Assembly: GCA_023424355.1 (NCBI GenBank)
Contig: JAFAEA010000176.1
Coordinates: 1 to 5,139, forward strand
Source: Chloroflexota bacterium
GTDB lineage: Bacteria; Chloroflexota; Chloroflexia; Thermomicrobiales; UBA6265
Length of the DNA: 5,139 bases
Reading direction: 5' to 3'
This document shows positions 1 to 5,139 of this stretch, piece by piece. The notes below the pieces were generated by a model. That model saw nothing but the letters and a program-made list of their open reading frames with translations, was not told where the DNA came from and ran no database searches. A program made the translations under genes and the position numbers. Numbering within the stretch: the stretch's first letter is position 1; each line of letters opens with the position of its first letter.

Positions 1-1
1 G

Positions 2-40
2 CAGGTGCTCACTGGGGGTGTGCGGGAGAGCGCACTCTAA
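2..40 (+). CDS. possible 3' end of an upstream gene (partial)
   Basis: An open frame enters from the left edge and stops at TAA 38-40. It gives the 12-residue tail QVLTGGVRESAL. The stop lies 15 bases before the next ATG at 56, a spacing typical of genes in one operon, and no terminator-like hairpin sits between them. This is too short to identify a family. If it is real, the following iron-sulfur flavoprotein is a distal gene of an operon. GltD-like flavoproteins of this kind can sit beside 2-oxoacid:ferredoxin oxidoreductase or other Fe-S enzyme genes, but nothing in the 12 residues proves that. The bases could also be just leader sequence. Confidence 0.35.
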   Translation, partial: QVLTGGVRESAL

Positions 41-55
41 ATTCGGAGAGCCAAC

Positions 56-2149
56 ATGTTTCGTTGTAAAGTCTGTGGCTGGATTCACGAGGGCGCCACT
101 CCGCCCGATACATGCCCGAGCTGTGGAGCTCCGGCTGATCGCTTCCGCGCGATGGATAACACTGAAATTGGCCTGACCGCCAATGAATTGGCGTCGCTCG
201 GTATCGTGGGTCAGGGTCTCGATACAACGATGGTTGAAGACGGCCGCCGCTTGCGACTCCTCGCCTTCATCGATGCATCCTTCTTCAGTCCATACACCAT
301 CCGCAACGGCAAGCAGTACCCGCTGTACACCGGCGATGCCCAGTGGTTCAGCGATAACATCCCATGTATGACTGCCTGCCCGAGCCACACCGATATCTCG
401 CGCTACATCGCGCTGGTGGCCGATGGTCGATATAGCGATAGCTACGAGCTCAACCGCGAACACAACGTGTTCCCCGGCTGCCTTGGCCGCATGTGCGCCC
501 GCCCATGCGAAGCTGCTTGCCGCCGTAAGGAAGTCGATGAGCCCATCGGCATCTGCTACATCAAGCGTGTGGCTGCCGATTACCGCGGCGAAACCCGACG
601 CGATGTCGCTGCCCCAAGCAACGGCCTCACTGTGGGTATCGTTGGTGCCGGTGTTGCCGGCCTCACCACCGCACGTCAGCTGGCCCGCCGTGGCTACGAT
701 GTTGAAGTCTTCGAGCGCTTCCCTGTTCCGGGTGGCGTGATGTGGACCGGTGTGCCGGAATGGCGCCTCCCGCGCGATGTTATCGCCGAAGAAGTCGCCC
801 AGATCACCGATCTCGGTGTGCGCATCCACTACAACATGGAAGTCGGCAAGGATATTCAGCTTGCCGATATGGCCGAGAAGTACGACGTTGTTGTGCTTTG
901 CGCCGGCTGCCAAACAGCAACCGACCTCGGTATCGAGGGTCAGGAATTGGAGGGCGTGGTAAGCGGTCTCGATTTCCTCGCCGATGTCGCCCTGGGTCAG
1001 GACGATGTCTGGGTTGGTCGCCACGTCGTTACCGTTGGTGGTGGTTTCACCTCCATGGACTGCGTGCGCACCGTACTCCGCCTTGGTTCCGACACCAGTA
1101 TCATGACCTACCGTCGTACCGTCCACGAGATTCCGGTGGAAGAGCTCGAGCTTGAGGAAGCCGAAATCGAGGGTGTGGATATCCAGTTCATGGTAACCCC
1201 AACCCGCGTTATCGGTGACCGCAAGGGCCGGGTGAAGGCACTGGAGTGCGTGAAGAACGAACTCGGCGAGCCGGATGCTTCCGGCCGACGTCGCCCAAAT
1301 CCGATTCCGGGCAGCGAGTTCGAGATCAAGTGCGATATGGTCATCGCTGCTATTGGTCAGAAGCAGGACAATCGCTTCCTCGGTGACATGTTCAAGAATG
1401 TTGATCGCCGCGGTGTGCCGCTGCTGGACGAGAATCTGAAGACCGAGCTCCCGAATGTTTGGGCCGCCGGTGACTACGTGATCAACCCGACCAACTTCAT
1501 TTCCGCCATTGGTGAAGGCAAGCGTGTGGCTGAGGCAATCGATGCCGAAATGCGCAATGTCACACCGAAGGTGAAGGACATGGAGATCACTCGCGTACCA
1601 ACCGAGTACGTCTCCAGCCCGAACAGCCTCCTGAGCGAAGGCGTGGCCGAGTGGAGCATGGCCTCCATGAGCCGCCGCCTTGTTTGGGGCGATGATTACA
1701 CCAGCGTTGGTCGCCAGGATATGCCGATGCTGCCGGTTGCGCAGCGTGGTATCGGCACCATGGATAACACTCTGGAATCCGAAATGGGCATGACCAAGAG
1801 CATTGGCTTCGAAGAAGCCAAGCGCTGCTTGCAGTGCCAGCTCAACATCTTTATCGATGGCAACCGCTGTATTCTCTGCAATAGCTGTGTGGATGTTTGC
1901 CCGCACAATTGCATTGAAATGATCTCGCCGGAGCGAATTCACTCCATCGATGGCGATGTCAGCCTGGCGCAAATGGCCCGAGGCGAACTCGGCCATAATG
2001 CCGCTGCCATGATCATCGATGAGCGCAGCTGCATCCGCTGCGGTCTGTGCGTGGATTGGTGCCCAACCGAGTGCCTGACCATGGATCACTTCCGCATGAC
2101 CCCGGCCGAAGCGCGGGAAAGCGTGGATCTGGCGATCGTCGCGGACTAG
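56..2149 (+). CDS. rubredoxin-GltD-like FAD/NAD(P)H oxidoreductase with C-terminal 2x[4Fe-4S] ferredoxin domain
   Basis: This 697-residue cytoplasmic protein probably passes electrons between NAD(P)H, FAD and several Fe-S centres; the true partner is unknown. Seen in order: a short rubredoxin-like domain (1-30) with Cys4, Cys7, Cys20 and Cys23 and the compact spacing of rubrerythrin-type domains; a linker; the helical Fe-S domain of the GltD/dihydropyrimidine dehydrogenase family (about 100-180) with Cys104, 108, 142, 147, 151 and 155; an FAD Rossmann motif GIVGAGVAG (194-202) with acidic Glu220; a nucleotide motif VGGGFTSMD (327-335) followed by Arg353-Arg354, which suggests NADPH; the second FAD motif VWAAGD (468-473); RCLQC (590-594); and two ferredoxin motifs, Cys605/608/611/615-Pro and Cys659/662/665/669-Pro. 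The start at ATG 56 follows GGAGAG at 45-50 and keeps the rubredoxin domain intact. It is longer than classical GltD because of both added ends. Codon choice is strongly biased (Lys almost always AAG), which suggests high expression. Family assignment is firm; the physiological reaction is not. Confidence 0.95.
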   Translation: MFRCKVCGWIHEGATPPDTCPSCGAPADRFRAMDNTEIGLTANELASLGIVGQGLDTTMVEDGRRLRLLAFIDASFFSPYTIRNGKQYPLYTGDAQWFSDNIPCMTACPSHTDISRYIALVADGRYSDSYELNREHNVFPGCLGRMCARPCEAACRRKEVDEPIGICYIKRVAADYRGETRRDVAAPSNGLTVGIVGAGVAGLTTARQLARRGYDVEVFERFPVPGGVMWTGVPEWRLPRDVIAEEVAQITDLGVRIHYNMEVGKDIQLADMAEKYDVVVLCAGCQTATDLGIEGQELEGVVSGLDFLADVALGQDDVWVGRHVVTVGGGFTSMDCVRTVLRLGSDTSIMTYRRTVHEIPVEELELEEAEIEGVDIQFMVTPTRVIGDRKGRVKALECVKNELGEPDASGRRRPNPIPGSEFEIKCDMVIAAIGQKQDNRFLGDMFKNVDRRGVPLLDENLKTELPNVWAAGDYVINPTNFISAIGEGKRVAEAIDAEMRNVTPKVKDMEITRVPTEYVSSPNSLLSEGVAEWSMASMSRRLVWGDDYTSVGRQDMPMLPVAQRGIGTMDNTLESEMGMTKSIGFEEAKRCLQCQLNIFIDGNRCILCNSCVDVCPHNCIEMISPERIHSIDGDVSLAQMARGELGHNAAAMIIDERSCIRCGLCVDWCPTECLTMDHFRMTPAEARESVDLAIVAD

Positions 2150-2174
2150 TTCCTCACGGGTACGCAATGAAAGA

Positions 2175-2214
2175 TGAGGGGAGATCGCTTGTGCGATCTC
2201 CCCTCAATCGTTTT
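2175..2214 (+). terminator. intrinsic terminator after the flavoprotein gene
   Basis: A perfect 14-bp inverted repeat (2175-2188 with 2193-2206) closes on a four-base loop TTGT. It begins 26 bases after the stop codon at 2149. The arm is GC-rich (GAGGGGAGATCGC core). It is followed by AATCG and a run of only four T at 2211-2214, so the U-tract is weak while the stem is very stable. It separates the flavoprotein unit from the DoxX-like gene. Confidence 0.82.
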
Positions 2215-2324
2215 CCATCTTCAGAAATCGTGTTCAACTTCCCGATAACCCCCATGTAGCGTGCACACTCCTCTGGCAAGATAGACACCAGGTCACAATT
2301 TGCGCAGCGGAAATGGGGAGATAG

Positions 2325-2699
2325 ATGGAAATCGTAATCTGGATTGCAATCGGCATCCTGGCATTCGCCTTTTTGGGTGGTGGCTTTGTAAAGGCATTCA
2401 CTAGCAGAGAGAACCAAAAGAAAATGGGTCTCCTGTTTGTTGACGACTTCTCTGAAAATACAATTCGGCTCATCGGTGGTCTGGAACTGCTGGCAGTGAT
2501 TGGGCTTATCGTACCGGCACTGGTCGACATCGGCACCATATTCATACCGCTCGCGGCCACCGGTCTCGCGCTCACGATGGTAAAAGCGATTTGGGTCCAC
2601 TACCGTCGGGGTGAAAACAACGACATTCCAAAGAACGTCGGGTTGCTGGTGTTGGCAATATTCGTGGCAGTGATGCGATTTGGTCCGTACTCCTTGTAG
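2325..2699 (+). CDS. DoxX-like family integral membrane protein
   Basis: This is a 124-residue hydrophobic protein with four predicted membrane helices at about 3-22, 48-67, 70-91 and 104-120. The pattern fits the short DoxX-like (DoxX_2) family: a Gly-rich first helix ending in GGGFVKAF, the stretch RLIGGLELLAVIGLIVPAL in helix 2, a Lys-Ala-Ile-Trp-Val-His-Tyr motif with RRGE after helix 3 (87-97), and an Arg near the end of helix 4 (Arg118). The length is normal for the family. The biochemical role of short DoxX-like proteins is poorly defined; DoxD/DoxX relatives act in quinone-linked thiosulfate oxidation and in redox stress, but this copy carries no evidence for either. The start at ATG 2325 follows GGGGAG at 2315-2320 with a rather short spacer. 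Its codons (AAA, AGA, GTA more common) differ from the preceding gene, and the terminator upstream suggests its own promoter, which I could not place convincingly. Confidence 0.88.
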   Translation: MEIVIWIAIGILAFAFLGGGFVKAFTSRENQKKMGLLFVDDFSENTIRLIGGLELLAVIGLIVPALVDIGTIFIPLAATGLALTMVKAIWVHYRRGENNDIPKNVGLLVLAIFVAVMRFGPYSL

Positions 2700-2750
2700 G
2701 AGAGTTCACCTGAGCATTGACATTCGGGATTCTTCTCAACTCCTTACTTC

Positions 2751-2768
2751 GGTGATCCAATGATCACC
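2751..2768. repeat. small palindrome upstream of the kinase gene
   Basis: A perfect 7-bp inverted repeat, GGTGATC and GATCACC, flanks a four-base CAAT centre. No T-run follows, so it is not a typical terminator. It could be a protein-binding operator for the downstream kinase gene or an RNA hairpin in its leader. It overlaps the ATG (2760) of a possible 27-codon leader ORF. A 7-bp repeat can arise by chance, so the function is inference only. Confidence 0.3.
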
Positions 2769-2844
2769 TACCGGTTGGGCATGCGGATTTGTCGAGGATG
2801 TCTAAGAAGGAGATCTAAGTCCGGCGATTACCTGAGGATCTAGC

Positions 2845-3582
2845 ATGTGTGACACCAAACTCCTCGCCAGTGGGAATACCGCCCACATTTATCTCGATTC
2901 CGGGACGGTGCGGAAGGTGTACCATCGCGAGTCTCTGGCGGCAGTGGAGGTAGAGGCACGGAATCAGGAGTTCGCGTTGCAGGCTGGGTTGCTCGTGCCC
3001 AGAGTAATCGGAATCCAAGAGACGGAACGCGGACCGGTTCTCATCATGGAGCACCTGCCCGGTGAAACGATGCTCGCCCAAATCGAACGTGAGCCACACA
3101 GGCTGGATGAATTCCTCCGCGCCCCGGTAGAACTGCAGATCTCCGTCCACGCTACGCCCGCTCCGGAACTTCGTCCGATGTCGGAACGATTGCGCCAGCA
3201 AATTCAGACAGTTTCGAGCATCCCGGAGAATCGGAAAGCGGAGTTACTTGACCAGTTGCAGGTGATTGCCGCAGAAACCTGTCTCTGCCATGGCGACTTT
3301 CACGTCCAGAACATCATGGTGACCAACGATCAGCTGGCAATCATCGACTGGATGGATGCGACGCGCGGCAATCCACTCCTCGATGTTTGCCGCAGTTATC
3401 TGCTCTATCTGGGAGTGGATTCATCCGTCGCAGAATTGTATCTGGCCGAGTATTGTCGGCAAAGCGGTGTTATTCCGGAAGCCGTCGCACGTTGGCTCCC
3501 GGTGATGGCGGCAGCCAGGTTGAGCGAGCACCTGAGCCCAGACGAACACTCCCGATTATTGAATCTAGTGCAAACCCAATAG
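2845..3582 (+). CDS. aminoglycoside phosphotransferase (APH)-fold small-molecule kinase
   Basis: This 245-residue soluble protein has the protein-kinase-like APH/choline-kinase fold and probably transfers the ATP gamma-phosphate to a small hydroxylated substrate. Visible motifs: the N-lobe lysine in VRKVY (Lys24) and acidic Glu35/Glu37; the hinge LIMEHLPGE (66-74); the catalytic loop CHGDFHVQN with His149, Asp151, His153 and Asn156; and the Mg-binding IIDWMDA with Asp168. The family tail motif GNPLLDVCRSYLL (175-187) is also present, so the active site looks intact. At 245 residues it is somewhat compact. The start ATG 2845 is preceded by GAGG at 2834-2837, and an in-frame TAG at 2842-2844 rules out any upstream start. 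The substrate cannot be read from sequence. Many chromosomal APH-family proteins do not confer resistance, so calling it an aminoglycoside resistance gene would go too far. It appears to stand alone between two intergenic gaps. Confidence 0.9.
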   Translation: MCDTKLLASGNTAHIYLDSGTVRKVYHRESLAAVEVEARNQEFALQAGLLVPRVIGIQETERGPVLIMEHLPGETMLAQIEREPHRLDEFLRAPVELQISVHATPAPELRPMSERLRQQIQTVSSIPENRKAELLDQLQVIAAETCLCHGDFHVQNIMVTNDQLAIIDWMDATRGNPLLDVCRSYLLYLGVDSSVAELYLAEYCRQSGVIPEAVARWLPVMAAARLSEHLSPDEHSRLLNLVQTQ

Positions 3583-3677
3583 TGAACCAACTCCCGGTTC
3601 CTACTGGGCATGCGACCAATCACAGAAAATCCCCGACATACTTTGCCAGGCAGCATGCCTAGACTAAAGGCAGGTAT

Positions 3678-3694
3678 CCGACCTACTGGGTCGG
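3678..3694. repeat. small hairpin in the leader of the DUF59 gene
   Basis: A perfect 6-bp stem, CCGACC with GGTCGG, closes on the loop TACTG and ends 20 bases before the ATG at 3715, just upstream of the probable ribosome-binding GAGG at 3704-3707. It could be an operator half-site pair or a leader hairpin; it could also be chance. No T-run follows, so it is not a terminator for the kinase gene. Confidence 0.25.
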
Positions 3695-3714
3695 CATAGA
3701 ACCGAGGCTGCACA

Positions 3715-4341
3715 ATGGTGGACCCCACACTCACTCCGGAAGCAATTCTCACGTCGCTCACCCGCATCGTTCATCCGGGATATGGCGTGGATGTCGTCAA
3801 TCTCGGCACGATCTATGGCATCGAGCTCCATGGCGATTTCGCAAAGATTACGATGGCGCATGCAACGAACGGCGATCCCGCTCATGTGGAGCAACTAATT
3901 CGAGAAGGACTCTTCCGTCGGCACCCGGATTTAGCAACTGTGGAGTTCGAGATATCGCACGATCCGCCCTGGCGTGACGATTTCATCACGGCCGAGGGTG
4001 AACTCCAGCTCAGCAATCCAATGCCCGCAAATCCGGATTTCACTGTCACTGAAGATGCCGTGCGGGATTCACTTATGCACGTTATAGATCCGGAGGTTGG
4101 AGTAAATGTGGTGGATCTGGGGCTTGTCTACGGTATCGCGGTCAACGAACCAGCTATCGATATCACGATGACGCTCACCACTCCGGGTTGCCCGTTGCAC
4201 GATACGATCGAAGCAGCCATACAACGCGTGATCGAGACCCGGCATCCATCGATTACCGATATTCGAACACATCTTGTTTGGGAACCTGCCTGGGACACAG
4301 ACATGATTTCAGATGCAGGTAGGAGGGCTCTGGGATGGTAA
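3715..4341 (+). CDS. tandem DUF59 (MIP18/PaaD/SufT-like) metal-sulfur cluster assembly protein
   Basis: This is a 208-residue soluble protein made of two MIP18-family domains. Proteins of this family help deliver or assemble Fe-S clusters and, in PaaD-type members, mature oxygenase components. Domain 1 spans about 5-92 and contains GVDVVNLGTIYGI (24-36) and a DPPW tail (83-86). Domain 2 spans about 110-204 and contains DPEVGVNVVDLGLVYGI (125-141), the TPGCP motif with Cys159, and a WEPAW tail (189-193). Cys159 is the only cysteine in the protein; domain 1 carries Asp54 at the matching place (TNGDP). Most family members have one domain of about 100 residues, so this is an internal duplication. 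The start ATG 3715 has GAGG at 3704-3707. Its 3' end overlaps the next gene by 7 bases and holds that gene's ribosome-binding site, so the two are translated together. Which target protein it serves is not shown here. Confidence 0.9.
   Translation: MVDPTLTPEAILTSLTRIVHPGYGVDVVNLGTIYGIELHGDFAKITMAHATNGDPAHVEQLIREGLFRRHPDLATVEFEISHDPPWRDDFITAEGELQLSNPMPANPDFTVTEDAVRDSLMHVIDPEVGVNVVDLGLVYGIAVNEPAIDITMTLTTPGCPLHDTIEAAIQRVIETRHPSITDIRTHLVWEPAWDTDMISDAGRRALGW
4321..4326 (+). promoter_or_regulatory. in-frame Shine-Dalgarno site for the DUF2249 gene
   Basis: A perfect AGGAGG lies 8 bases before ATG 4335. It is formed by two consecutive Arg codons (AGG AGG, residues 203-204) of the DUF59 gene. AGG is not a favoured Arg codon elsewhere in this window, so the site seems kept for translation of the next gene. 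It fixes the downstream start at 4335. Confidence 0.85.
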
Positions 4342-5139
4342 AAAATACACAAGCTCCAATCGGAGCAGATTGGAAGATAAATCAGGTTCTGAATGAGTTC
4401 CCTGAACTGCTCGATACCCTGGCCGATTCCCACCCCGCTTTTGAAAAACTCCGCAATCCGCTCATTCGCCGGGTGCAATCCCGACTGGTCACGGTTGAGC
4501 AAGCGGCTGGTATCGCTGGACTTGAGCCAGCATCACTTGTCGCCAAGCTCAACAAGGCGGCGGGGTTTGATGTTGATCCTGTACCGATCGTTGCTACCGT
4601 GAGACCGAGGCAGGATGCTCCGCACTGGGTACAACATGCCGTGATCGCCGAACGACTGGATGTGCGTCCGCTGATTGCCCGCGGTGGAGAACCGTTCAGC
4701 ATGATCACCGGTGCTGCCGCCAGAATTCCGATGGGCAAGGTGCTCTCGCTTCGTTCGCCGTTCGATCCCGTACCATTGCGAGAAGCGCTGGGTAAGCTCG
4801 GATTCGAGGCATACACCAGTGGTGCCGGCGAGGACTGGACCACGCTCTTCCTGCGCGTGCGTGAGGCAACGAAACGAAAGGAGCCTGCCGTTCGGGCCGA
4901 ATCTGCTGCACCTGTGACGGCGGAAATCACTATTGATGTGTCGGAGCTCGTGCCTCCCGAACCCATGATGCGTATACTCGCCGCTCTCGAGGAACTCCCC
5001 GCGGGTGGTCAGCTCACCGTGCATCATGTGCGCCGGCCGATGCATCTCTACCCGCAGCTGGATGATCTCGGCTATATGCACGAAACAACTGAAATCGCTC
5101 CAAATCAGGTCCAAATCGTGATCAACAAGCCGGGGCGCC
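4335..5139 (+). CDS. DUF1858-DUF2249-DUF2249 protein (3' end beyond the window)
   Basis: The reading frame starts at ATG 4335 and stays open to the window edge, giving at least 268 residues with no stop. Residues 12-78 match the DUF1858-type helical domain of the subgroup that has a LRNPLIRRV motif (39-47) and a VTVEQAAGIAGLEPASLVAKLN stretch starting at 52 in place of cysteines. Residues about 107-175 form a first DUF2249 domain (LDVRPL at 108-113, DPVPLREALGKLGF at 144-157). Residues about 197-266 form a second (ITIDVSEL, then HHVRRPMHLYPQLDDLGY at 230-247 with the conserved His/Arg-Pro/Leu pattern). A charged linker near 176-196 joins them. There is no cysteine. DUF2249 proteins have no settled biochemical role; they are often seen near nitrogen-oxide, hemerythrin and respiratory genes. 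The 7-base overlap with the DUF59 gene (ATGGTAA) ties its translation to that gene. A function in metal-centre maturation or redox response is inference. Confidence 0.85.
   Translation, partial: MVKNTQAPIGADWKINQVLNEFPELLDTLADSHPAFEKLRNPLIRRVQSRLVTVEQAAGIAGLEPASLVAKLNKAAGFDVDPVPIVATVRPRQDAPHWVQHAVIAERLDVRPLIARGGEPFSMITGAAARIPMGKVLSLRSPFDPVPLREALGKLGFEAYTSGAGEDWTTLFLRVREATKRKEPAVRAESAAPVTAEITIDVSELVPPEPMMRILAALEELPAGGQLTVHHVRRPMHLYPQLDDLGYMHETTEIAPNQVQIVINKPGR

Noticed and set aside
742..1155. Open frame of 137 residues in another + frame
   Set aside because: It lies wholly within the flavoprotein gene, is extremely Arg-rich, and shows no motif. It is a frame shadow.
2215..2324. Promoter for the DoxX-like gene
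   Set aside because: I looked for -35 and -10 pairs with 16-18 base spacing. TTCAAC near 2233 has no good -10 partner, so no promoter is called although one is expected after the terminator.
2154..2600. Open frame on the - strand across the terminator and the DoxX-like gene (148 residues)
   Set aside because: It runs through the hairpin and is antisense to a clear four-helix membrane protein. Its composition is not protein-like.
2845..3582. Aminoglycoside resistance gene
   Set aside because: The fold and catalytic motifs are those of the APH family, but nothing shows an antibiotic substrate and no resistance-gene context or mobile element is present.
3593..3608. Hairpin CCCGGT/ACTGGG after the kinase gene as a terminator
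   Set aside because: The stem is only six pairs including one G-U pair, and no T-run follows, so it does not support a terminator call.
3610..3699. 29-codon ORF between the kinase and DUF59 genes
   Set aside because: No ribosome-binding site precedes ATG 3610 and the peptide has no recognisable feature. Short frames of this size are expected by chance.
4382..4966. Long open frame on the - strand (194 residues)
   Set aside because: It lies opposite the DUF1858-DUF2249 gene, whose + strand translation shows clear family motifs and a perfect ribosome-binding site. The - strand product is Ser/Arg-rich and low in recognisable motifs, as expected of an antisense shadow.
4533..5114. Second long open frame on the - strand (193 residues)
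   Set aside because: Also antisense to the DUF2249 gene, His/Arg-rich with no motif I recognise and no convincing start.

Overview
The window is a stretch of bacterial chromosome, moderately GC-rich by eye, with every supported gene on the + strand. I see no mobile element, CRISPR array, tRNA or rRNA. The gene families (rubredoxin-linked GltD-like flavoprotein, DoxX-like membrane protein, APH-fold kinase, tandem MIP18/DUF59 protein, DUF1858-DUF2249 protein) suit a free-living aerobic or facultative bacterium. A Chloroflexota-like or actinobacterial-like lineage is a guess from gene content only and is not proven here.

Layout. Bases 1-40 may hold the last codons of an upstream gene. Bases 56-2149 encode a 697-residue multidomain iron-sulfur flavoprotein: a short rubredoxin-like domain, a GltD/DPD-type Fe-S helical domain, an FAD/NADPH oxidoreductase core, and a C-terminal 2x[4Fe-4S] ferredoxin domain. 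It is closed by a very strong 14-bp hairpin terminator (2175-2206). A separate unit then carries a 124-residue DoxX-like four-helix membrane protein (2325-2699). A 145-base gap with a small palindrome and a possible 27-codon leader ORF precedes a 245-residue aminoglycoside-phosphotransferase-fold kinase (2845-3582). After a 132-base gap, a tandem-domain DUF59/MIP18 protein (3715-4341) overlaps by 7 bases a DUF1858-DUF2249-DUF2249 protein (4335 to beyond the window end). The overlap and the AGGAGG site placed inside the upstream reading frame indicate translational coupling.

How the genes fit together. The first gene looks like a housekeeping electron-transfer enzyme, moving electrons between NAD(P)H and ferredoxin or rubredoxin-type centres. 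Its codon choice looks tuned for strong expression. The DoxX-like and kinase genes look like independent accessory genes. The last two genes form a real pair. DUF59 proteins assist Fe-S or metal-centre assembly, and DUF2249 proteins tend to occur near respiratory, nitrogen-oxide or hemerythrin genes, so the pair is a candidate metal-centre maturation or redox-sensing module whose remaining members lie downstream. The most interesting signals are the unusual domain and cysteine layout of the first protein, the decayed first half of the DUF59 tandem, and this coupled pair.
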